A stretch of DNA of 64,000 nt from Halalkalibacter alkaliphilus (GTDB lineage Bacteria > Bacillota > Bacilli > Bacillales > Bacillaceae_D): the NCBI RefSeq assembly GCF_023555415.1, contig NZ_JAKRYL010000005.1, positions 62,001-126,000 of the forward strand, in the 5' to 3' direction. Below the pieces are notes generated by a model. It saw only the letters and a program-made list of their open reading frames with translations. It was not told the DNA's origin and did not search any database. Every line of letters begins with the position of its first letter. Position 1 is the stretch's first letter. Shown piece by piece: positions 51,801-59,730 of the stretch. The translations under genes and the position numbers were made by a program.

Positions 51801-51856
51801 GATCTGAAGCTACGAATGAGCGAATTCATATTGATGGGATTCAAGTAGTAAAGTAA
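48842..51856 (+). CDS. CotH-family kinase protein with LRR, chitobiase-like and Ig-like domains
   Basis: A 1004-residue surface protein with an N-terminal signal anchor (about 11-27). Domains in order are as follows. Internalin-type leucine-rich repeats span about 50-190 (for example LVSLDISGNKISDLQPL). A chitobiase/beta-hexosaminidase C-terminal-like domain spans about 225-305 (RYTTDGSAPDETS). CotH spans about 310-690, with GIRMHGGASRTVDRKSFRLY, LRNSGNDWNNTLFRDAM and the metal-binding WSVYDLDFAFD. Two Ig-like regions follow, then a C-terminal carbohydrate-binding-like domain (GTGFIWYGYSASTQGLADVY). CotH of B. subtilis is an atypical protein kinase. The start is TTG 48842 with GGAGG nine bases upstream. 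It is divergent from the VTC-DUF4956 operon. Confidence 0.93.
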   Translation: MKKQLFKNLLWLIPIIALIWGIGFQIADDQKLVFEDPAFEEAIRTELQLEEGAIRKDMLNRVENLSLANSGITSIEGIQAFESLVSLDISGNKISDLQPLQRMIRLESLDVRDNNITTLEPLAQLRALTSLSVRGNKVESLEPIGDLTNLLSLNIRENKIDDLTPLSKLTELNDLNARYNDITSVEVLTTLPTLRERLYLEGNPITDWILLSEAYDSIKDKDFARPEHHLVFSETGGLFDSEITVSISTEGDSEGVIRYTTDGSAPDETSTAYSNPIEIAKNTVIRAKFFAEGIEESDEVTHTFLIGVDTTLPIVSISTDPANLFDREIGIYVPGIYYNPDAPNPHHTGNFAQSGAEWERPINLEFFEKDGERVLSQGAGIRMHGGASRTVDRKSFRLYARSDYGENRFRYPFFEDDTRSEYNRLLLRNSGNDWNNTLFRDAMLQELIKDFDLETQLYRPTTLYVNGEYWGIYNLRERYDSHYYEIKHGVDPQDLDFLERDATVIEGTNDDYVALLAYMRENDLSQPDVYDQVANQIDVNNFIDYQIAQIFVRNTDWPGNNNRYWRERPDGKWRWSVYDLDFAFDLPGAIGTVAHHTLAFATEPGGTSWPNPDYSTFLLRTLLENDSFRETFISRFAHYLNTNFESDLVIQTIDNMAAVIAPEMPSHIDRWGAPVDIEKWNEEVDTMRRFAKERPDFVQAHLLSYFDLRGIGEMTIATVDPDLKWKIAGRDASDLPAGWSGTYFTDTPIDVSFPELEQIQIDSSDETVVEIGENGTLLLQEKGFSTITFSTANEVVLELTIDVSHIKQNNETVELGSTVELIDTNVVRWETSDADVASIDENNVLQINDFGSVVVTGHTREGNVIHILNVSTNNVAGTADFYNANSPIFHYSGTWQQSRIAEHRNQLAIFSNEKASEVSFTFEGTGFIWYGYSASTQGLADVYVNDELIAEVDTYQPNAVFQNELFELTGLEHGEHTVTIVVKGESRSEATNERIHIDGIQVVK

Positions 51857-51870
51857 ATAAATAACAAAGC

Positions 51871-51914
51871 ATGCACACGGAGTCTTTTAGGCGAAACTCT
51901 CGTGTGCATTTTTA
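51871..51914 (+). terminator. Terminator of the CotH gene
   Basis: ATGCACACG and CGTGTGCAT form a nine-bp stem, with GAGT/ACTC further in, followed by TTTTTA. Confidence 0.88.
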
Positions 51915-52104
51915 CATTTAATTGTAGTAGACAAGTTAAAGTTTTAATTTTGAGTTATGAAAGACTCTTTTTGCAACTGATTTACATTAAAATTGGTCTT
52001 CCTTATAGCTATGATGCTCTTTTCTCAACCTCTCCCCTCTTCCTTCTGTCTTCATCTATACTAGCGATCTTCTCATAGCAGGCTTTTTAGCGTGCGGAGT
52101 CATT

Positions 52105-52142
52105 GCCACTAAAAAGGTTGAATGGTACCTTTTTCAGTAGCT
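52105..52142. repeat. Imperfect palindrome related to 60309-60355
   Basis: GCCACTAAAAAGGT and ACCTTTTTCAGTAGC face each other across eight bases. The arms match the perfect palindrome at 60309-60355 except for a few changes. Confidence 0.7.
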
Positions 52143-52265
52143 TCGCTTTTCACTTAGATTTCTATCTTCCACTTAAATCCTCATAGGCATTCTCGTAATA
52201 AAATGGTAATCTAATATAGGAGTTTTCGACTACTACTTACTAACTTTTTTGTGAGGAGCGTTTCA

Positions 52266-53198
52266 TTGAGAAACCTATTTGCCACGTCCATTATCTTAAT
52301 AACCATTGGTGCATGTTTATATAGCATTTTTCAGTCCGAAGAAGCCTATAATCCAGAACTTGTTCTAGAGAATAATGAATCATATGTCCTAGAAAACACA
52401 TCAAATAAGCTTAACCCATACGTGAAATCAGAGTATCTACCTGTACTCATGTATCATCATTTTGAAGAAGAAATTACGGATTACCCATCCATGACCGTAA
52501 CTCCAGAAACGTTTAAAAATCAATTACTCGCATTAAAAGAAGCCGGATATGAAACCATTACGACCGAACAAGCGTTACAGTTTTATCAAAAGAAACATGA
52601 TGGTCTACCAGATAAACCCGTTTGGATCACAATCGATGACGGCTATCTAAGTAACTATGAATTTGCTTTTCCGATTTTAAAAGAGTTGGATATGAATGCA
52701 ACGATCTACGTTATCGCTAGCAAAATGGGGAAAGAACGATTGAACATCCCACACTTTACATGGGACCAGGCTCTTGAGATGGTCGAGTCCGGGTTGATTG
52801 ATATTCAAAGCCATACGTATGATTTGCATCATCGAGAAAAAAAGGGCCTTGAAGCCATGCTTCTTCGTGAGGAACGGGATGACCAAGAGGAAATAGACGA
52901 GCAATACTATACTCGGATTTTTGATGATTTACAAAAATCAATTGATGTGATTGAAACAGAACTTGGAACAAAGGTCTTCTCCTTCGCTTATCCTTTTGGA
53001 GCCTTTAATGATGTAACCGAACAAATTGTTCAAGATGTCGGATTTGAATTGGTATTACTAACAGGGAGACGGACAAGCCATATAACTGACAATCCCCTGC
53101 GAATTAACCGCCTTAATGTTAATGATAACGTGTCAGGTATAGAATTAATTGAACGAATCGAAACGTTTAAGCCTTCTGTTTTGGATGAAGGAATATAG
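52266..53198 (+). CDS. Membrane-anchored polysaccharide deacetylase
   Basis: A 310-residue NodB-homology protein (carbohydrate esterase 4). An N-terminal signal anchor (about 5-22) precedes YLPVLMYHHFEEE, the catalytic/metal ITIDDGYLSNYEFAFPILKEL (quoted in part), the HxxxH-type SHTYDLHH, and SFAYPFGAFND near the end. The usual TFDDG is ITIDDG here. Such enzymes remove N-acetyl groups from wall or exopolymers. The open frame begins at a GTG inside the ribosome-binding site; TTG 52266, with GAGGAG seven bases upstream, opens the signal sequence and is chosen. It converges on the lipoprotein gene. Confidence 0.9.
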   Translation: MRNLFATSIILITIGACLYSIFQSEEAYNPELVLENNESYVLENTSNKLNPYVKSEYLPVLMYHHFEEEITDYPSMTVTPETFKNQLLALKEAGYETITTEQALQFYQKKHDGLPDKPVWITIDDGYLSNYEFAFPILKELDMNATIYVIASKMGKERLNIPHFTWDQALEMVESGLIDIQSHTYDLHHREKKGLEAMLLREERDDQEEIDEQYYTRIFDDLQKSIDVIETELGTKVFSFAYPFGAFNDVTEQIVQDVGFELVLLTGRRTSHITDNPLRINRLNVNDNVSGIELIERIETFKPSVLDEGI

Positions 53199-53208
53199 AG
53201 GCATTCAA

Positions 53209-53243
53209 AAAAGCAGAGCGTGCGAGCACGCTCTGCTTTTTTA
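53209..53243. terminator. Bidirectional terminator after the deacetylase gene
   Basis: AAGCAGAGCGTGC and GCACGCTCTGCTT form a 13-bp perfect stem with a two-base spacer (GA), flanked by A and T runs on both sides. Confidence 0.93.
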
Positions 53244-54092
53244 TATAGCTTGTTCTCGCAACTGATCAAAGTCAATTGGCTCATTATGATCTCGTAAATT
53301 AATAATCACCGACTCATCAATGACATGAAATTCATCAAGAACTTCTACTAAATATCGAAACCTTGTTTGAAACCTTAGGATATCAAACGTTTCTTGATCT
53401 ACTTGCACAATCATATCAATCCGCTCAATTTCCACTGATTCCATAACAGAATCTAAATCTACTCCTTGTAATTCGCTTAAATTCATTTGTTCAAGGTGAC
53501 TGCGAACAAGAGGCTTATACTTTTCATCGGAACCTCGAAACGATACTTCATAAGCTGCAACGATTTGCTTGTTTTCATCTTCTTCCAGTTCGAGGTCTAC
53601 TTCCTCAGCCTCATCAATAACTTCCACTTCTGACACATCTTCGGCAAATACTACATCCACTTCTTTCATTAGAAATTCATGGCGATATGGCTTATAAATT
53701 GATAATAACGAAGATATATTTTCAAAAACTACGTCATCAAATTGTTCACGATCATTTGTTTCCCAAGTAGCTCCTTGATGGTCTGGCAAAGTAAGCCATT
53801 CATCATCATTTAAATACATTTGAAATTGCAGAGGTTCCCGCAAATCGAGTAAGGACATTTCAACCGTTCCATACATTTCTAACGGCTCAAATTGTACATC
53901 TGCCTCCATCGTACTGCGAAATGTCTGCTGTTGAGCTCGTAAGCTTTGCGTCCTTGATAATGACACGGTTTCTAATTGTTCTAATTGGGCCAATCCTTCA
54001 TCATAGACTTCTTCCGTTGAAATAGATTCACGACACCCTGTTAAGATGATTATGACCATAAGTATGATCCCTGCTGCTATCTTTCTTTTCAT
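53241..54092 (-). CDS. Lipoprotein, DUF6612-like
   Basis: A 283-residue predicted lipoprotein; the signal peptide ends ILTGCR, giving Cys20. The mature part is acidic and rich in beta strands, with paired segments such as TFRSTMEADVQFEPLEMYG (quoted in part) and IDMIVQVDQETFDILRFQ that resemble the DUF6612 lipoprotein family of Bacillaceae. A notable acidic insert lies around EVEVIDEAEEVDLELEEDE. No enzyme motif is seen; relatives may bind hydrophobic ligands. It shares a bidirectional terminator with the deacetylase gene. Family assignment is tentative. Confidence 0.65.
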   Translation of the reverse strand: MKRKIAAGIILMVIIILTGCRESISTEEVYDEGLAQLEQLETVSLSRTQSLRAQQQTFRSTMEADVQFEPLEMYGTVEMSLLDLREPLQFQMYLNDDEWLTLPDHQGATWETNDREQFDDVVFENISSLLSIYKPYRHEFLMKEVDVVFAEDVSEVEVIDEAEEVDLELEEDENKQIVAAYEVSFRGSDEKYKPLVRSHLEQMNLSELQGVDLDSVMESVEIERIDMIVQVDQETFDILRFQTRFRYLVEVLDEFHVIDESVIINLRDHNEPIDFDQLREQAI

Positions 54093-54261
54093 AACTATCT
54101 CTCCTATTTATGACAACAAATAACTACGATTTACGCTAATTAATCACTCTTCCTATTGTACATAAATGGGTTATCCGAAAACAAGCGATATTTCATCTAA
54201 GAATGAATTCAAAGTAATCACACCACAAAACTACCAAATATTACAAATTTCTTTTCATTCT

Positions 54262-54290
54262 TTGACATTATTCTGTTACGAAACTGTAAT
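54262..54290 (+). promoter_or_regulatory. Sigma-A promoter of the C40 peptidase SLH gene
   Basis: TTGACA (54262-54267), a 17-base spacer, then TGTAAT (54285-54290): a perfect -35 and five of six -10 bases. The start codon is about 95 bases downstream, leaving a leader of about 88 bases. Confidence 0.85.
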
Positions 54291-54386
54291 ATTCGACACT
54301 TCTTTCTTATGATAGACTAACAGAGTACATACCCGTAATAAATTGATATAAAACATACATATTGTAGAAATTTAGGAGTGATTTTC

Positions 54387-55409
54387 TTGTTTAGTAGAAT
54401 AATGATGACTCTGCTTGCCGTCATTTTACTAGTTACATTGTATCCTAGTAATCAGGTAAGTGCGTCGTCAACAGCAGACAAAGTCGTTGCAGCTGCCAAA
54501 GCACAAATCGGAGTTCCTTACAGATGGGGAGGAACAACACCAAGTGGTTTTGATTGTTCTGGATTTATGCGTTACGTTTATGATCAAGTTGGAATTTCGC
54601 TTCCACGTACAACTGCAGAACAATATCGTGTTGGGCAAAACGTTTCTAAATCGAACCTAAGACCTGGTGATCTAGTATTCTTTGAAACATATCAACCAGG
54701 AGCCTCACACTCTGGTGTATACATAGGTAACAATCAATTTGTACATGCATCCTCTTCCAATGGAGTGAGTACTTCTTCCATTAATGATCCTCATTATTGG
54801 GGTCCTCGTTATTTAGGGGCTAAACGAGTGATTGAAGAAAAACAGCCAACTGTTCAAGAAGCAAAGCCTGTTTCATTGCCAGCAGGTCAATATCATGATG
54901 TCGATAACTCTTTTTGGGCACATGACATGATTAAAAGACTTGGAGAAGCCGGAATCATTAATGGTTATAATGACTTTACTTTTAAGCCAAACAATGAAAT
55001 TACTCGCTCTCAAGTTGCTCGATTATTAGCAAGAGCATTAGACTTAAAACCAACGAATTACTCTGGTGACTTTAATGACGTTCATTCTAATACAAGTGGC
55101 TATGAAGAAATTCAAGCAGTAGTTGATGCGGGACTATTCAAAGGTGACTCAAACGGTAACTTCCGTCCTAATGATCCATTTACTAGAGCTCATATAGCAA
55201 TTGTATTTGATCGAGCATTTGATTTGCCTGAAGCTGTGACAGCTGCTGGTTTTACTGATGTTCCTTCATCATCAAATGCGTATGATGCTATCCAAAGATT
55301 AGCAGCAAGCGGGATTACAACTGGGCATAATGACAATACATTTAGACCAAATAACTCAACAACGAGAGCTCAGCTTGCCGTGTTCTTACACCGCGCATTA
55401 TATGAATAA
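54387..55409 (+). CDS. SLH-anchored NlpC/P60 (C40) peptidoglycan endopeptidase
   Basis: A 340-residue secreted cysteine peptidase. Signal peptide about 1-27; NlpC/P60 domain 28-150 with the catalytic Cys57 in TPSGFDCSGF, His108 in GASHSGVYIG and His120 in NQFVHAS; then three SLH repeats (about 168-340). C40 enzymes usually cut the gamma-D-Glu to diamino acid bond of stem peptides. The frame opens at a GTG inside the ribosome-binding site; TTG 54387 with AGGAG eight bases upstream is preferred. A strong sigma-A promoter lies upstream. It is the first of three consecutive SLH peptidase genes, each with its own terminator. Confidence 0.95.
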   Translation: MFSRIMMTLLAVILLVTLYPSNQVSASSTADKVVAAAKAQIGVPYRWGGTTPSGFDCSGFMRYVYDQVGISLPRTTAEQYRVGQNVSKSNLRPGDLVFFETYQPGASHSGVYIGNNQFVHASSSNGVSTSSINDPHYWGPRYLGAKRVIEEKQPTVQEAKPVSLPAGQYHDVDNSFWAHDMIKRLGEAGIINGYNDFTFKPNNEITRSQVARLLARALDLKPTNYSGDFNDVHSNTSGYEEIQAVVDAGLFKGDSNGNFRPNDPFTRAHIAIVFDRAFDLPEAVTAAGFTDVPSSSNAYDAIQRLAASGITTGHNDNTFRPNNSTTRAQLAVFLHRALYE

Positions 55410-55417
55410 TTCATTCT

Positions 55418-55450
55418 AAAATGATAGGTTTCTCATAACCTATCATTTTT
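55418..55450 (+). terminator. Terminator of the C40 peptidase gene
   Basis: AAATGATAGGTT and AACCTATCATTT form a 12-bp stem followed by further Ts. Confidence 0.92.
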
Positions 55451-55469
55451 TATTTCCAACGATACTCTC

Positions 55470-55498
55470 TTCAAATTTTTTGAAGTTTTAGGTATGAT
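55470..55498 (+). promoter_or_regulatory. Probable sigma-A promoter of the S8 peptidase SLH gene
   Basis: TTCAAA (55470-55475), a 17-base spacer, and TATGAT (55493-55498). The -10 matches five of six and the -35 four of six. The start codon is 43 bases past the -10. Confidence 0.65.
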
Positions 55499-55541
55499 AG
55501 TAAAAGAGTCATCGTTACAAACGAATACGGGGAGGCTATTC

Positions 55542-57191
55542 ATGAAGGCAAAACCATTTATACTCTTAATGTTAAGTCTAGTTCTTTTACTAGGACTTGA
55601 CCATGCAAAAGAAGTAGAAGAATACATTATTACATTTAACGATCACATAGATGAAGCAGTTTTAGAAAATGCACATATTGAGATAATTGAGAGCTTTGAT
55701 TTATTTCCAGGTGTCGTTGTCCAAACGAGCCGTGACCAGCTTGATCAACTAATCTTACATTCTAGTATCCATACAGTTGAACCAAACATCCAATTAACAT
55801 CAACTTCTTCCTCCTCAAAAAATTGGGGAATTGAACATTTAAATATCCCTCAGTCTTGGGATTCTGGTTATTCTGGAAAAGGAGTCAAAATCGCTGTCAT
55901 CGATAGCGGCATTGCAACGAATCACTCTGCTCTTAAAGTGACAGGTGGGGTATCCATGGTTAATTATACAAACTCTTACAACGATGATTTTGGACATGGC
56001 ACTCATGCAGCAGGAATTATTGCTTCCACTGCAAGTAAGGCTCCTGGTGTTGCTCAAGGAGTTCAATTATATGCTGTCAAAACATTGGATCGAAATGGTA
56101 TGGGACGGCTGAATGATACGATTCGAGGGATTGAGTGGGCTGTTAATAATGGAATGGATATTATTAACTTAAGCTTAGGTACCGATGAATCACATACAGC
56201 ATTAAGGTCCGCAGTGGACGAAGCTCATGAACGCGGTGTAATCATTGTCGCTGCTGCGGGTAACAAGCATAGCAACTTTGATAAGCCTATGCCTGTACAG
56301 TACCCTGCTCGATATGGAAGTGTTATTGCCGTATCTGCTCTTGATAAAAATAACAAGATTGCTAGGTTTTCTGCAACAGGCGCAGCCATTGAATTAACAG
56401 CACCTGGTGTAGATATTTACAGCACATATTTAAATAATGGTTATACACATATGGATGGGACGTCCATGTCTTCCCCATTCGTCGCTGGTGTCATTGCACT
56501 TTATAAAGAAGCGTACCCTAACGCTTCTAATATTGAAATTCGCAGGCTCGTCAGGAACAATGCACTTGATTTAGGAGCACAAGGACGTGACGAATTATTT
56601 GGCTTTGGACTCGTCCAGCCACCTATTAAGAAAGGTTCTACTGATCCTACTTTGCATTCTTTCAAAGATGTAAGCATAAATTCATGGGCAGCTGAACATA
56701 TTAGCTACTTATTTGAAAGAAACATTATTACAGGATATGACAACAACCAATACTTCAAACCTCTAGATAACGTGCGACGTGGACAAGCGGTTGCGATGAT
56801 CGGTCGTTCCAGTAATTGGGATGGTACGCAAAGAAGTACAAAATTCCCTGATGTAAGACAAGACTACTTCGCCTCAGGCTATGTCCTAGAAGCTATAAAT
56901 AGAGGAGTTATATCAGGCTACTCAGATGGAACATTTGGACCTAATAACTTTATGACACGTGGACAAATGGTCAAGATTATTGGAAAAGCCTACAATTTAG
57001 AAGGTGACTATGAGAACACGTTCTCTGATGTAAGTGAAACAACAACAGGAGCAGAAGCGCTTCCTATATTAGTTGAGCTTGGCATTGTCGGTGGATATCC
57101 CGACGGAACGTTTCAACCAAATAAGCCAATTTCACGAATGCAATTTGCTGTTATTATGGCAAGATTACTGAACGAGGAGTTAAGGTTATAA
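55542..57191 (+). CDS. SLH-anchored subtilisin-family (S8) serine protease
   Basis: A 549-residue secreted protease. Signal peptide about 1-22; an I9-type propeptide (about 26-85, EEYIITFNDHIDEAV to HTVEPNIQL); the S8 catalytic domain with Asp121 (AVIDSGI), His152 (FGHGTHAAG), Asn241 (AAAGNKH) and Ser308 (GTSMSSPFVAG); then three SLH repeats (about 385-545). All catalytic residues are intact. ATG 55542 has GGGGAGG six bases upstream; an in-frame ATG 16 codons earlier overlaps the promoter -10 region and is excluded. Wall-bound subtilisins process surface proteins or feed on external protein. The gene has its own promoter and terminator. Confidence 0.96.
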   Translation: MKAKPFILLMLSLVLLLGLDHAKEVEEYIITFNDHIDEAVLENAHIEIIESFDLFPGVVVQTSRDQLDQLILHSSIHTVEPNIQLTSTSSSSKNWGIEHLNIPQSWDSGYSGKGVKIAVIDSGIATNHSALKVTGGVSMVNYTNSYNDDFGHGTHAAGIIASTASKAPGVAQGVQLYAVKTLDRNGMGRLNDTIRGIEWAVNNGMDIINLSLGTDESHTALRSAVDEAHERGVIIVAAAGNKHSNFDKPMPVQYPARYGSVIAVSALDKNNKIARFSATGAAIELTAPGVDIYSTYLNNGYTHMDGTSMSSPFVAGVIALYKEAYPNASNIEIRRLVRNNALDLGAQGRDELFGFGLVQPPIKKGSTDPTLHSFKDVSINSWAAEHISYLFERNIITGYDNNQYFKPLDNVRRGQAVAMIGRSSNWDGTQRSTKFPDVRQDYFASGYVLEAINRGVISGYSDGTFGPNNFMTRGQMVKIIGKAYNLEGDYENTFSDVSETTTGAEALPILVELGIVGGYPDGTFQPNKPISRMQFAVIMARLLNEELRL

Positions 57192-57229
57192 AAAATGCTA
57201 GAGGCGGTGTAACGTCTCTAGCATTTTTT
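57191..57229 (+). terminator. Terminator of the S8 peptidase gene
   Basis: AAAAATGCTAGAG and CTCTAGCATTTTT form a 13-bp stem, ending in six Ts; it overlaps the last base of the stop codon. Confidence 0.93.
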
Positions 57230-57326
57230 ATATACTTCCTCCGTCCTTAAAAATAAATAGGGCTTTTTGCTTAGTTTTCTAGTAAACTATTACTGTCAAA
57301 TAACAACAGGAGTTGATGAAAGACTT

Positions 57327-59639
57327 ATGAACGGCAAAAGACTCGCCCTTTTTATTATTCTCTTATCACTTTTCTCATTTTCTACTAGTATTGAAGCATC
57401 AACCATTGTTAACCCTAAGCAAAAATACTCTTATTCTCAAATGGAAAAAGACATTAAAAATCTTGCGAAAAAATACCCTGATTTAATTCAATACGAGGTC
57501 ATTGGGAAAAGTGAGTACGGACGAAATATTTATGCAGTCGCATTAGGGAAAGGAAACTCAACTGTTTTTATTAATGGTTCTCATCATGCAAGAGAATGGC
57601 TTTCAACGAATTTGAATATGCATATGCTTGAACAGTATGCACGCGCCTACAAAAGTAACAGCACAATGGGTGGTTATCGCGTAAGGACCGTCTTAAACGA
57701 AACAACGATGTGGTTTGTGCCAATGGTCAATCCAGATGGTGTTCAGCTGCAGCAATTTGGCCTTTCCGCTTTTCCATCAAAAGATCATGCAAGTATCATT
57801 CAAATGAATGACGGCAGCCGTGACTTTAAAAGATGGAAAGCTAATGCCAAAGGTGTCGACCTAAATCGCCAATACGATGCCGATTGGCGGAACATAAAGA
57901 ACGACCCAGGAAAGCCTAAATTTGCAAACTATAAAGGAACTAGGCCGCATTCAGCTAGTGAAACTAAAGCAATTGTTGACTTTACATATCGAATTGATCC
58001 CGAAATGACGGTTAGTTATCATTCGAGTGGAGAAATTTTATTCTGGAACTTTCATCAAACAGGAAGCCGTTATAACCGCGATTTAGCTTATGCAAAACAA
58101 ATAGGAAAGCTAACAGGCTACCGCTTAATTTATCCAGGACCTAACCCTTCAGGTGGAGGAATGACCGATTGGTTTATTCAAGAGTTTAAACGTCCAGGTT
58201 TTACTCCTGAACTCGGCAGATACCCTGGACAAACGAATTTACCGATTTCAGAGTTTGATCGAGTTTGGAAGCAGAATCGCTATGTCGGATTATATGTTGC
58301 TTATGAAGGGCATAAACTTTATTTAAACCGTTTATCCACTGTTGCCGAAAACGAAGTAAGCAAAGCAGAAAGAGAAGCAAATAGATTAACAGAGTTTTAT
58401 ATTATCACCTCACCTAAAAATGTAAGACTTACACCTGAATTTGAAAGACAATACGACAAAACACGGGATGCGATTTCAAACGCAGCAAGTACTGTTCGAC
58501 AGTTACCAAATAACGCTGTGAAACGCAACCTGCAACAACGCTTAGAACGAACAATTGAACTTCGCAGACGTGCCACACTAGTAATGCGAGCAATGAATCG
58601 TGGCGAATTGTTAACGGAACGTAATGTTGAACTAAACCAATCCATTGACAAAAACACGTTAAACGATAAGACTATTGCGGCTTTAGAAAGCGTGAAACAT
58701 GAGCTTCAAAGAACGGAAGCTGCGATTGAAAATGTAGTAGGTGTTGGAAATCGCCGTGTGATCTCACAAGCATATGCCGTTCCAGCTAAAGAAACCATTG
58801 CATTAATAGATGGTGCTGTAACTAAATACCTAGCCTTAAATGAAGTCGAAATCACACTAACGAAAGACGGACCTGAGAAAGCAAGCACACAATTGAAAAA
58901 AGCAGCGTCTATCCAAATAAGCAACTCCTCTCGTATGAAAGAGATTGCGAAACAATTGACTCAAAGAGAAAATGAGTTACATGCTAAAATTGAGAAGGCA
59001 CAATCCAATAATACAAAAGAAGAAACACCAGCTAAACAAGAGGAAGTGCCACCAAAACAAGAGGAAAAACCTAAAGAACTAGACAATCCATCAAATAAAT
59101 CTGGTTTCACTGATGTAAGAGATGGGCATCCAAGTATAGAAGAAATTGTATGGTTATCTAACCGCAATATTATTAACGGGTATTCAGATGGCACGTTTAA
59201 ACCTAGTAATCATATCACTAGAAGACAAGCAGCATTAATGATTGCACGAGCTTTCGAGCTTGATCTAGAGAAGCGGCCAAATACTAATTTTACTGATGTT
59301 GCAACAACATTAAATGGCTATGAAGAAATCGCTGCGGTAATCGATGAAGGACTATTTGCAGAGTTTGTTAAGGGAGATCAGTTTGGTCCAAATCAACCAT
59401 TAACACGAGCAGAAATGGCAACTATTCTAACAAATGCCTATCAGTTAAGCTCTACTTCGACTCTATCTCATATAACAGATATTCAGTCTCATTGGGCTGA
59501 AGCTCACATCACTACTTTAGTCGAACATAACATTACAACAGGATTTACTGATCATACCTTCCGTCCTGAGTCACCATTAACACGGGCTCACTTCTCCGTC
59601 TTTATGGCAAGGACAGAAGAACCAACGTTTCGACCTTAA
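57327..59639 (+). CDS. SLH-anchored M14 zinc carboxypeptidase
   Basis: A 770-residue secreted metallopeptidase. Signal peptide about 1-24; M14 domain about 30-350 with zinc ligands His87 and Glu90 (GSHHAREW) and His232 (VSYHSSGE), and catalytic Glu295 (FTPELGR); a helical linker (about 355-590); a Lys/Glu/Pro-rich hinge (EETPAKQEEVPPKQEE); and three SLH repeats at the end. Bacterial relatives include gamma-D-glutamyl-diamino-acid peptidases that trim wall peptides. The start is unusual: CAGGAG is 14 bases from ATG 57327, and a five-codon frame ATG-AAA-GAC-TTA-TGA overlaps it, so coupling or a weaker GAAAG site may be used. Confidence 0.92.
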   Translation: MNGKRLALFIILLSLFSFSTSIEASTIVNPKQKYSYSQMEKDIKNLAKKYPDLIQYEVIGKSEYGRNIYAVALGKGNSTVFINGSHHAREWLSTNLNMHMLEQYARAYKSNSTMGGYRVRTVLNETTMWFVPMVNPDGVQLQQFGLSAFPSKDHASIIQMNDGSRDFKRWKANAKGVDLNRQYDADWRNIKNDPGKPKFANYKGTRPHSASETKAIVDFTYRIDPEMTVSYHSSGEILFWNFHQTGSRYNRDLAYAKQIGKLTGYRLIYPGPNPSGGGMTDWFIQEFKRPGFTPELGRYPGQTNLPISEFDRVWKQNRYVGLYVAYEGHKLYLNRLSTVAENEVSKAEREANRLTEFYIITSPKNVRLTPEFERQYDKTRDAISNAASTVRQLPNNAVKRNLQQRLERTIELRRRATLVMRAMNRGELLTERNVELNQSIDKNTLNDKTIAALESVKHELQRTEAAIENVVGVGNRRVISQAYAVPAKETIALIDGAVTKYLALNEVEITLTKDGPEKASTQLKKAASIQISNSSRMKEIAKQLTQRENELHAKIEKAQSNNTKEETPAKQEEVPPKQEEKPKELDNPSNKSGFTDVRDGHPSIEEIVWLSNRNIINGYSDGTFKPSNHITRRQAALMIARAFELDLEKRPNTNFTDVATTLNGYEEIAAVIDEGLFAEFVKGDQFGPNQPLTRAEMATILTNAYQLSSTSTLSHITDIQSHWAEAHITTLVEHNITTGFTDHTFRPESPLTRAHFSVFMARTEEPTFRP

Positions 59640-59642
59640 TAC

Positions 59643-59679
59643 AAAAGAGCAGGCGCTCAGGAGCAGCCTGCTCTTTTGT
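59643..59679 (+). terminator. Terminator of the M14 peptidase gene
   Basis: AAAAGAGCAGGC and GCCTGCTCTTTT form a 12-bp stem, with T-run TTTTGT. Confidence 0.88.
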
Positions 59680-59730
59680 ATGCTATTCTCCTATAAACCC
59701 ATCGAGATAACTGATCAGTTCCTTCCAATA

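Larger units (their letters stand above)
51857..52265. other. Intergenic region after the CotH gene
   Basis: About 400 bases without a gene. It holds the CotH terminator (51871-51914) and an imperfect palindrome at 52105-52142 related to that at 60309-60355. The promoter of the polysaccharide deacetylase gene must lie in the last 150 bases; none was identified with confidence. Confidence 0.55.
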
